Origin: Actinomycetota bacterium
Lineage (GTDB): Bacteria > Actinomycetota > Acidimicrobiia > Acidimicrobiales > JACCXE01
Assembly: GCA_013697265.1 (NCBI GenBank)
Contig: JACCXE010000156.1
Coordinates: 1-6,352, forward strand
DNA: 6,352 nt
Direction of reading: 5' to 3'
The position numbers and the translations under genes are program-made. Below, in pieces: positions 1 to 5,690 of the stretch. How positions within the stretch are numbered: the first letter of the stretch is position 1; the number at the start of each line of letters is the position of its first letter. The notes under the pieces were generated by a model. The model saw only the letters and a program-made list of their open reading frames with translations, was not told where the DNA came from and did no database searches.

Positions 1-510
1 ATGAACCGTGAGAGCTACTACCCCGAGATCATCATCACGGGTACCGCGCTCACCGACGCCGACATCGTGGGCCAGCTCTTCGACCAGGAAGCGGCCAAGC
101 ACATGTTCGGCGTCAGTTCCCTCGAAGAGCCGGTTCCGCCGACCCAGACGATCGCCTACGAGGCGTATAAGACGGTTCGTCCGGGCGACGAGCCCGCGTT
201 CTCCGTAGACCTCATCTACTTCCAGATGCAGATGATGGCCATCGGCATTCAGATGGCAGGGCCCAACCTGACACCCAAGAACTTCGAGAAGGGCATGTTC
301 GCCTACCCGGGCCGTCTTGGCCCGATCGGGTTCTGGGGCATGAAGCCGCATGACTACACCGCGGCCGACGACGTCCGCGAGATCTTCTGGGACCCCAACG
401 CCAACTCGAACTACAACGGCAAAAAGGGCGCCTACGTCGACCCGCAAAAGGGCACCCGTTGGCTGCCGGGCCAGATTCCGGCTGGTGACCCCAAGATCCC
501 AGTGCGGTGA
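1..510 (+). CDS. Liv/HAAT-type ABC transporter substrate-binding protein, C-terminal part (5' end outside window)
   Basis: This is the last 169 residues of an extracytoplasmic solute-binding protein that would capture ligand and deliver it to the permease encoded next. Family members are usually about 380-450 residues with a signal or lipoprotein peptide. None is present here, so the gene surely begins upstream and the ATG at base 1 is just an internal Met at the window edge. Visible features are a PEIIITG segment (residues 8-14), a helical region ending in HMFGVSSL (34-41), and a closing segment rich in Tyr, Asn, Gly and Pro (about 132-168) with GTRWLPGQIPAGDPKIP at 151-167. This kind of ending is common in actinobacterial Liv-type binding proteins. 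The stop codon overlaps the GTG start of the permease gene. Assignment rests on general fold-like features plus context. The ligand is unknown: amino acids, amides, urea and other organic acids are all used in this family. Confidence 0.8.
   Translation: MNRESYYPEIIITGTALTDADIVGQLFDQEAAKHMFGVSSLEEPVPPTQTIAYEAYKTVRPGDEPAFSVDLIYFQMQMMAIGIQMAGPNLTPKNFEKGMFAYPGRLGPIGFWGMKPHDYTAADDVREIFWDPNANSNYNGKKGAYVDPQKGTRWLPGQIPAGDPKIPVR
507..510 (+). promoter_or_regulatory. GTGA stop/start overlap (translational coupling)
   Basis: The TGA stop of the binding-protein gene shares bases with the GTG start of the permease gene. I see no clear Shine-Dalgarno sequence just upstream (the preceding bases are C-rich), so the permease is probably translated by termination-reinitiation. 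The next gene junction uses the same arrangement. Confidence 0.75.
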
Positions 511-2681
511 GTCGCCTCGTCGCACCAATCCAAGATCTTTACGAACGCATCCCGGAAAAACGACGCGGGCTCGCCCTCGTCGGCCTGATCGCCGTCGGGT
601 ACTTCGTATCGCTGGCGCTGCCCGGCATCGGCAGCTTCGTCGACGACAAGATGCCCTACGAAGTCGTCGTTATCGGCCTTATCACTGGCACGGTTACGTC
701 GTTGCTGGCCATCGGCCTCATCCTGATCTACCGGGCCAACCGGTTCATCAACTTCGCCTACGGCACGATGGGCTCGTCGGTCGGTGTGATGGCGATAGCG
801 CTGTACAAGGAACATCACTGGTCGTACTTCGTGATCGTGCCGCTGGCGGTGGTCGCCGGCGTGGTGAACGGCGCGCTCATCGAGGTGCTGGTGATCCGTC
901 GCTTCGCCAACAGTTCTCGGCTCATCCTCACCGTCGCCTCGATCGGCTTGGCGCAGTTCTTGGGCGGCCTCGAATTCCTCGGCGCCAAGGCGTTGGGCTT
1001 CCTCTCGCTCACCGGTGGCTTCAAGGTGCCGCTGAACGCCCAGATCCAAATCGGCGCCAAGACCCTTGCCGGCGACGAAATCCTGATCATGCTGGTAGTG
1101 CCGTTTGTGATCCTCGGCCTCGCGTATTTCTTACTGCGCACCGATGCAGGAGTAGCGGTGCGCGCCGCGGCCGAGAACGCCGACCGCGCCCTGTTGCTCG
1201 GCATCCCTGTTCGACGGCTCGCCACCATCGTGTGGATGCTCGCCGGCGGGCTCTCGGCTTTGACCTACGTGCTCAAAGCGCCGTTCTCGGGTGTCGTGCC
1301 TGGCATCGCGAATGGCCCGACCGTGCTGCTGCCGGGCTTGGCCGCGGCCGTCGTCGCCCGCATGGAATCGCTGCCGGTCGCGTTCGCCGCCGGCTTGGCG
1401 CTCGGCGTCGTCGAGCAGACCGTGCGTTGGAACAGCCCGGGCTCGCCCTCGTTCGTCAACGTCGCTTATCTGGTCGTGATCTTGGGCGCACTCTTGCTGC
1501 AAAAGGGGCGCCTGAGTCGCGCGATCGACAACGTCACGTCGTCGTGGTCGTCGAGCTCAGTAGTCAAGCCGATCCCGGTCGAGCTCCGCAGGTTCCCAGA
1601 AGTTCGCTACGTCAAGGCGCTGTTGATCGTGATCGTCGCCGCGTTGTTCATCGTCGTTCCGAGCGGCTGGACTTCTAGCCAGCAACTGCTGGCCGCGTTC
1701 GCGATGGTGTGGGCGATGGTTGCGGTCTCCCTCGTCGTGCTCACGGGTTGGGGCGGCCACATATCGCTCGGCCAATTCGGCCTCGTCGGTGTCGGAGGTA
1801 TCGCGGCTGGCAACGTGATCTCCAAGATGAACGGCGACTTTTTCCTGGCGTTGTTCCTGGCCGGGCTCGCCGGTGTCGCCGCCGCACTGTTGGTCGGTCT
1901 GCCGGCACTGCGCATCAAGGGGTTGTTCCTCGCGGTGACCACGTTGGCCTTCGCGATCGCGTTAGACGAGTACTTCTTCAACACGAACCGGTTCGGCTCG
2001 ATCCTGCCCGACAATGTCGAGCGACCACTTTTGTTCCAACGGTTCAATCTCGAGGACAACTACGCGATGTATGTGACGTGTCTGGCGTTCCTCGGCCTAT
2101 CGATACTCGCATCGCTCGGCGTGCGAAAAGCCCGCAGCGGACGCGTGGTGATCGCGACGCGGGACAATCAGCGCGCGGCCGACGCAGCCGCGGTGAACAC
2201 CACGATGGTCAAGCTGTCCGCGTTTATTCTCGCCGGCTTCATCGCCGGCGTCGCCGGTGGGCTGCACGTGCAAATTCAGCACGCCTTGGCCCAGCACACC
2301 TACAGCCCGGCCGACTCGATCACCGTGTTTTCCACCGCGGTGATCGGTGGGCTCGGTTCAATCAGCGGGGCCATCGCCGGCGTGCTGCTGTTCCGCTGGC
2401 TCGAAACCATCACGGCGCTCGGCGACCTGCGCCTGTTGCTCACCGGTACCGGCCTGCTCGTGGTGCTTTACGCACTGCCGGGCGGTTTCGGCCAGCTCTT
2501 CATCAGCGTGCGCGACAGGTACCTGCGATGGGTCGCCAACCGGCGCGGCATCCTCGTGCCGAGCCTTGTGGCGGACAAACGCGGTGGGGTCGAGAACAGT
2601 GTTGGCCTGTTGCAGGGCGCGTTGACCGATGAGGTGTCCGACGAACCGGGCCTCGAACTCGTGGGGGCGGTGGAAAAGTGA
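507..2681 (+). CDS. Fused LivH-LivM branched-chain amino acid-type ABC transporter permease
   Basis: This 724-residue inner-membrane protein forms the whole transmembrane pore of a Liv/HAAT importer. It joins two permeases that are normally separate. Residues about 21-333 are LivH-like. They contain hydrophobic segments near 21-40, 52-76, 107-131, 191-211 and 271-303, and the cytoplasmic ATPase-contact loop RAAAENADRALLLGI at 219-233. Residues about 334-370 form a polar Ser-rich linker. Residues about 370-662 are LivM-like, with the family glycine-rich segment LTGWGGHISLGQFGLVG at 412-428, the contact loop ATRDNQRAADAAAVN at 550-564, and the conserved AVIGGLGSISGAIAG at 611-625. A hydrophilic acidic tail follows (about 665-724). 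The length fits LivH plus LivM. No frameshift or internal stop is seen across the junction, so the fusion looks genuine. The GTG start is fixed by the overlap with the upstream gene and precedes a short amphipathic N-terminus. Confidence 0.93.
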   Translation: MSRLVAPIQDLYERIPEKRRGLALVGLIAVGYFVSLALPGIGSFVDDKMPYEVVVIGLITGTVTSLLAIGLILIYRANRFINFAYGTMGSSVGVMAIALYKEHHWSYFVIVPLAVVAGVVNGALIEVLVIRRFANSSRLILTVASIGLAQFLGGLEFLGAKALGFLSLTGGFKVPLNAQIQIGAKTLAGDEILIMLVVPFVILGLAYFLLRTDAGVAVRAAAENADRALLLGIPVRRLATIVWMLAGGLSALTYVLKAPFSGVVPGIANGPTVLLPGLAAAVVARMESLPVAFAAGLALGVVEQTVRWNSPGSPSFVNVAYLVVILGALLLQKGRLSRAIDNVTSSWSSSSVVKPIPVELRRFPEVRYVKALLIVIVAALFIVVPSGWTSSQQLLAAFAMVWAMVAVSLVVLTGWGGHISLGQFGLVGVGGIAAGNVISKMNGDFFLALFLAGLAGVAAALLVGLPALRIKGLFLAVTTLAFAIALDEYFFNTNRFGSILPDNVERPLLFQRFNLEDNYAMYVTCLAFLGLSILASLGVRKARSGRVVIATRDNQRAADAAAVNTTMVKLSAFILAGFIAGVAGGLHVQIQHALAQHTYSPADSITVFSTAVIGGLGSISGAIAGVLLFRWLETITALGDLRLLLTGTGLLVVLYALPGGFGQLFISVRDRYLRWVANRRGILVPSLVADKRGGVENSVGLLQGALTDEVSDEPGLELVGAVEK
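2678..2681 (+). promoter_or_regulatory. GTGA stop/start overlap before the ATPase gene
   Basis: The permease TGA stop and the ATPase GTG start overlap by four bases, exactly as at the preceding junction. Here a purine-rich stretch (GGGGGCGGTGGAAAA, 2663-2677) runs right up to the start and could act as a Shine-Dalgarno region, so both direct initiation and reinitiation are plausible. Confidence 0.7.
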
Positions 2682-4375
2682 GTCGGAAGAAGGGCAATCA
2701 GGCGCCTGACCAGCTGAACGACGACGGCGCGCTGCTCACCTGCACTGGTATCGACATGGCCTACGGGCCGGTGCAGATCCTGTTCGACGTCGACTTCACG
2801 GTTCGCGAAAACGAGATCGTCGCGCTTCTCGGCACCAACGGCGCCGGTAAGTCGACGCTGCTCAAGGGCGTCTGCGGGCTGGTGAAGCCGACCGCGGGCA
2901 CGGTGATGTTCGCGGGCGAAGACGTCACGTCGCTTAGCGCAGACGTCACAACGCATCGGGGTATCTCGCTGATGCCGGGTGGCAAGGGCGTGTTCCCGAC
3001 GTTGAGCGTCACCGAGAACCTGCGCCTCGCGGCATGGATGATTCGTGACGATCAAGAACGCGTCGACGCCGCGCGCACAGAAGTGCAGACGCTGTTCCCG
3101 ATTCTCGAACGACGTCAAACCCAGCTTGCGGGCGACCTATCCGGCGGCGAGCAGCAGATGTTGGCGCTGGGCTCCGCGTTGATGACTCGTCCTCGGCTGC
3201 TCATGATCGACGAGTTGTCGCTCGGCTTGGCGCCGACCATCGTGGCTCAGTTGCTCGAGGTCGTGAAGGAGATCCACGCCCGCGGTACCACGATCGTGTT
3301 GGTCGAGCAGTCGGTCAACGTGGCGTTGAACCTGGCCGAGCGGGCCGTGTTCATGGAGAAGGGCGAGGTGCGATTCGAAGGCCCGACTCAGGACCTGCTC
3401 GACCGTCCCGACGTGCTGCGCTCGGTGTTCATCGCCGGCGCGAATGCGGCAGGCGGCGATGGCAAGTCGACCAACGGCGCGGCCAAGAAGGCCGAGAAGC
3501 GCACGGCTCCTAACGCCGAAGCGCCGGTGCTGCTCGAAACCATCGCGCTGCTGAAACGCTTCGGCGGTATCACCGCTGTCGACAACGTCGACCTCGAGTT
3601 GCGCGAGGGCGAGATCCTCGGCCTGATCGGTCACAACGGCGCGGGCAAGACCACGCTGATGGACTGCATCTCGGGGTTCAACACGCTCGAAGGCGGCCGC
3701 ATCATCCTGCAAGACGAGGACATCACCGAGGCCGCGCCGCACGAACGGGCGCTGGCCGGCTTGGGCCGCTCCTTCCAGGACGCGCTGCTGTTCCCGTCGT
3801 TGACTGTGGCCGAAACGATCTCGGTCGCCCTTGAGCGCCATCTCGAGTCGAAGGACCTGATCGCCGCTGCCTTCCAGCTACCGGCGTCCTACGAGTCCGA
3901 GGTCGAGGTGGAGGAAAAGGTCGAAGAGCTCATCACGTTGATGGGCCTCGGCGCCTTTCGGGAAAAGCTCACCGGCGAACTGTCGACCGGTTCGCGGCGC
4001 ATCGTCGACCTCGCCTGCATTCTGGCCCAGGAGCCCTCGGTCCTCATGCTTGACGAACCCTCGGGCGGCGTCGCTCAGAAGGAAACCGAGGCGTTGGCGC
4101 CGCTGCTGTTGCGCGTGCGCGAGCACACGGGCTGCGCCATTCTCGTGATCGAACACGACATGCCGTTGCTGCGCACGATTTGTGACCGCATGGTCGCGTT
4201 GGAACTCGGCGGCGTGATCGCGGAAGGAACGCCGTCGTATGTGCTCGAGCACCCCAAGGTGATCGAGAGCTACCTGGGTACCGACGACACCGCGATCAAC
4301 CGGTCCGGCGCGGCCGAGAGCAAGCCGAAAGCGAAGAAGCGCGTGGTCAAGAAGAAGGCCAGCGCCTCGCGCTAA
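2678..4375 (+). CDS. Fused LivF-LivG ABC transporter ATP-binding protein
   Basis: This 565-residue cytoplasmic protein supplies both ATPase domains of the importer. The first half (about 20-255) is LivF-like: Walker A GTNGAGKST at 52-60, signature LSGGEQQ at 154-160, Walker B LLMIDE at 174-179, and VEQS at 209-212 where a switch His stands in most ABC proteins. A Lys/Ala-rich linker (about 256-283) follows. The second half (about 284-540) is LivG-like: Walker A GHNGAGKTT at 318-326, Q-loop Gln367, an altered signature LSTGSRR at 435-441, Walker B VLMLDE at 455-460 with the following PSGG, and switch His493 in IEHD. The family ending SYLG is at 531-534, and a basic tail (549-565) closes the protein. 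Both catalytic Glu residues (179, 460) are present. The order LivF then LivG in one chain is unusual relative to E. coli, where they are separate genes. Gene position and overlap tie it to the fused permease. Confidence 0.95.
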   Translation: MSRKKGNQAPDQLNDDGALLTCTGIDMAYGPVQILFDVDFTVRENEIVALLGTNGAGKSTLLKGVCGLVKPTAGTVMFAGEDVTSLSADVTTHRGISLMPGGKGVFPTLSVTENLRLAAWMIRDDQERVDAARTEVQTLFPILERRQTQLAGDLSGGEQQMLALGSALMTRPRLLMIDELSLGLAPTIVAQLLEVVKEIHARGTTIVLVEQSVNVALNLAERAVFMEKGEVRFEGPTQDLLDRPDVLRSVFIAGANAAGGDGKSTNGAAKKAEKRTAPNAEAPVLLETIALLKRFGGITAVDNVDLELREGEILGLIGHNGAGKTTLMDCISGFNTLEGGRIILQDEDITEAAPHERALAGLGRSFQDALLFPSLTVAETISVALERHLESKDLIAAAFQLPASYESEVEVEEKVEELITLMGLGAFREKLTGELSTGSRRIVDLACILAQEPSVLMLDEPSGGVAQKETEALAPLLLRVREHTGCAILVIEHDMPLLRTICDRMVALELGGVIAEGTPSYVLEHPKVIESYLGTDDTAINRSGAAESKPKAKKRVVKKKASASR

Positions 4376-4385
4376 CTTCATTCCC

Positions 4386-4410
4386 GGGCGGGCACCCCGC
4401 AGGCCCGCCC
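4386..4410 (+). terminator. GC-rich hairpin after the importer operon (possible terminator)
   Basis: GGGCGGGC (4386-4393) and GCCCGCCC (4403-4410) are perfect 8-base complementary arms around a 9-base loop, starting 10 bases after the ATPase stop codon. Only TCCTCC follows, not a T-run, so it is not a textbook intrinsic terminator. It may still end or protect the operon transcript. In high-GC actinobacteria such T-poor hairpins are common at operon ends. Confidence 0.5.
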
Positions 4411-4421
4411 TCCTCCGCAAC

Positions 4422-4449
4422 GTGGGGCCCCTCGCTTCGCTCGCCCCGC
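4422..4449. terminator. Second GC-rich hairpin, between convergent genes
   Basis: GTGGGGC (4422-4428) can pair with GCCCCGC (4443-4449), with one G-T pair, around a 14-base loop containing CTCGCTTCGCTC. It lies about 15 bases past the stop codon of the - strand PKD-like gene and after the hairpin that follows the + strand operon, so it could serve the reverse transcript or both. No T-run flanks it on either strand. The loop's CGCTTCGCTCG wording resembles dispersed GC-rich repeats, so it may be a repeat unit and not a terminator. Confidence 0.4.
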
Positions 4450-4463
4450 GGCGGCCGTACGCG

Positions 4464-4805
4464 CTACTTGCGGACGGTTAGCTGGAGTTCGAGGGCGTTG
4501 TAGCTCGAGTACGGGTGACGGTCTGGGCTGTCGGGGCCTGACCAGGCGCTGACGTCGATCGTCTTTTTGCCCGACGCGTTGTAGGTGTGCGTGTAGGTCA
4601 TCGTGACGCGTCCACGCTCGGGAGTGGGCGTGGGCTTGGGCTCGGAGGGCACGGCCACCGTGTCGCGACAAAGGCTGCCTGAGTTGCCGTCCCACGTAAC
4701 GTAAATATCGCAGTCCCCGGTACCGATCTTGGCGTCGGGATCCTCGGCCAGCACGTTGAGCGTCACCACCTGGCCGACCTTGGGCGTCAGGTCGTCGACG
4801 CGCAC
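4464..4805 (-). CDS. PKD-like domain protein, probably N-terminally truncated
   Basis: This is a 113-codon frame with strong third-position G/C bias, so it is or was truly coding. The product resembles a PKD-type beta-sandwich. It has TPKVGQVVTLNVLAEDPDAK (7-26), a VTWDG turn (36-40) recalling the PKD WGDG motif, and YTHTYNASGKKTIDVSAWSG (71-90), recalling the H-x-Y...G-x-(Y/K)-T-x-x-V ending. Cys32 and Cys46 could form a disulfide, and a Pro-rich stretch lies near 53-62. Such domains normally sit on exported or cell-wall proteins, but there is no signal peptide. The GTG used as start directly follows an in-frame TAG, and the upstream bases on that strand lack a Shine-Dalgarno sequence. The best reading is a C-terminal remnant whose 5' part was lost or replaced by the divergent YjbR-like gene. 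A real short gene with a leaderless or weak start is the alternative. Function is unknown. Confidence 0.55.
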   Translation of the reverse strand: MRVDDLTPKVGQVVTLNVLAEDPDAKIGTGDCDIYVTWDGNSGSLCRDTVAVPSEPKPTPTPERGRVTMTYTHTYNASGKKTIDVSAWSGPDSPDRHPYSSYNALELQLTVRK

Positions 4806-4834
4806 CTACCGGTTTGAGTCGGCAGACTGAGCCC

Positions 4835-5224
4835 ATGGCAACCGCTGCGGAGAAGGTACTGGCCAAAGTTCGCGCAGTTTGTATGGACTTGCCCGAGGTG
4901 ACCGAACGCCCGAGTCACGGCGCACCGACGTGGTTCATTCGCGACAAGAAGACGTTTGTGATGTTCCACGACGACCATCACGGTGACGGCATCCTCGGGA
5001 TCTGGGCCGCCGCGGCGGCTGGCGCGCAGGAAGCGTTGATCCGCTCCGATCCATCGCGCTACTACCGCCCCGCGTACGTCGGCCACCGCGGTTGGGTCGG
5101 CATGCGGCTCGAAGGCAAGGTCGACTGGGGCGAGGTGGAGTCCGTGATCGAGGATGCCTACCGAACCGTCGCCCCCAAGCCGCTCGTGGCCCAGTTGGAC
5201 CGCCTCGTCGCCGGCAAGGAGTAA
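4835..5224 (+). CDS. MmcQ/YjbR-like family protein
   Basis: This small soluble 129-residue protein matches the MmcQ/YjbR pattern: an N-terminal helix (1-18), LPEVTERPSHGAPTWFIRDK at 19-38 (the family's conserved Pro-Glu-x2-Glu-x2-Ser-His-Gly-x-Pro core), a strand FVMFHDD at 41-47, YVGHRGWVGMRL at 81-92, and a final helix containing DAYRTVAPK at 107-115. The fold in this family resembles a CyaY-like or DNA-binding alpha/beta sandwich, but no biochemical role is established, so none is claimed. I chose ATG at 4835. A TTG at 4814 would add seven residues (MSRQTEP) outside the family core and has no better ribosome site. No clear Shine-Dalgarno sequence precedes either start. The gene is divergent from the PKD-like frame, only about 30 bases away, and converges with the DUF5655 gene across 25 bases that show no evident terminator. 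Confidence 0.85.
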   Translation: MATAAEKVLAKVRAVCMDLPEVTERPSHGAPTWFIRDKKTFVMFHDDHHGDGILGIWAAAAAGAQEALIRSDPSRYYRPAYVGHRGWVGMRLEGKVDWGEVESVIEDAYRTVAPKPLVAQLDRLVAGKE

Positions 5225-5249
5225 CCGCTTCGAACCGGCGAGCTCGTGC

Positions 5250-5660
5250 TCAGTCGTGTTCGTAGGCCTCGGCCAACCAGCCCCGGACGTCGTCGGTCAC
5301 GTCGCTCGGCAGCTTGAGCCGGGCGACGTAGTAGCTGCGGTTGGGGCCGGGCCACGTCTTCGTGATGAGCGGATGCTCGAACGTGCGTGGCAGCTTGAAC
5401 GACAGGTTCGACCATTTCGTGAGCGGTCGGAGTTCTGCGAAGGTCGTCTTCTTCTTGAAGAACACACCGACCTGCACAAACTCCACACGAACGTCCGGGC
5501 CGAGCGCGGTGACGAACCCGTGCACTTCGTCGAAAATCGGTCGTTCGAAGTCGGGGCCCGTCGCGAAGTACTCGTCGAGCGTCATCGCCGGCGCGCAGGT
5601 GTGGCCCTGGTTCGCTTTGCCGAACGTGCGCCTGCACTCGGGGCACGTCCACACCGCCAT
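5250..5660 (-). CDS. DUF5655 domain protein with N-terminal Cys/His motif
   Basis: This 136-residue soluble protein begins with a short zinc-knuckle-like segment, WTCPECRRTFGKANQGHTC at 4-22 (Cys6, Cys9, His20, Cys22). Such a segment is often seen ahead of DUF5655. The DUF5655-like body follows: TLDEYFATG at 27-35, helix and strand around FDEVHGFVTALGPDVRVEFV (43-62), FFKKKTTFAELRPL at 67-80, and the closing helix DDVRGWLAEAYEH at 123-135. The length suits a stand-alone member. Function is not established; metal binding is inferred from residue spacing only. The ATG at 5660 places the Cys motif at the expected N-terminus. The bases just upstream show no strong Shine-Dalgarno sequence. It is transcribed divergently from the YceH gene and convergently with the YjbR-like gene. 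Confidence 0.85.
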   Translation of the reverse strand: MAVWTCPECRRTFGKANQGHTCAPAMTLDEYFATGPDFERPIFDEVHGFVTALGPDVRVEFVQVGVFFKKKTTFAELRPLTKWSNLSFKLPRTFEHPLITKTWPGPNRSYYVARLKLPSDVTDDVRGWLAEAYEHD

Positions 5661-5690
5661 CCATGGAGTGTTACGCGTAGCGTCGGGTCG
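5661..5690. promoter_or_regulatory. 30-base divergent spacer with central palindrome
   Basis: The DUF5655 and YceH genes start on opposite strands only 30 bases apart, so their promoters must overlap this spacer or the coding sequences. The 8-base palindrome TACGCGTA (5672-5679) is centred exactly on the spacer midpoint and could be an operator or overlapping -10 elements. I cannot identify a convincing -35/-10 pair. The short leaders suggest leaderless or near-leaderless transcripts. Confidence 0.3.

Noticed and set aside
350..1678. 442-codon + strand frame overlapping the binding-protein and permease genes
   Set aside because: The product is Arg/Ala/Pro-rich low-complexity sequence typical of an out-of-frame reading of GC-rich DNA. 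The overlapping permease frame has clear Liv motifs.
1709..2632. 307-codon + strand frame inside the LivM half
   Set aside because: Arg-rich shadow of the permease frame with no recognisable domain.
2468..3841. Long - strand frames opposite the permease end and the ATPase
   Set aside because: Rich in Arg/His/Gln with no domain pattern, and antisense to strongly supported ABC motifs. They arise from the G/C third-position bias.
4378..4866. 162-codon - strand frame covering the PKD-like gene, with a start that mildly resembles a signal peptide
   Set aside because: It reads the PKD-like region one base out of frame and turns Arg/Gly/Pro-rich. I considered it as a frameshifted N-terminus for the PKD frame, but the hydrophobic stretch is too short and polar to be a convincing signal peptide.
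5158..5664. 168-codon - strand frame overlapping DUF5655
   Set aside because: Out-of-frame Arg-rich shadow. The 136-residue frame carries the Cys/His motif and the DUF5655 pattern.
5154..5690. N-terminal extension of the YceH frame to 388 residues
   Set aside because: The extra part overlaps the YjbR-like 3' end and runs antisense through the DUF5655 gene. The family N-terminus begins at the Met encoded at 5691.
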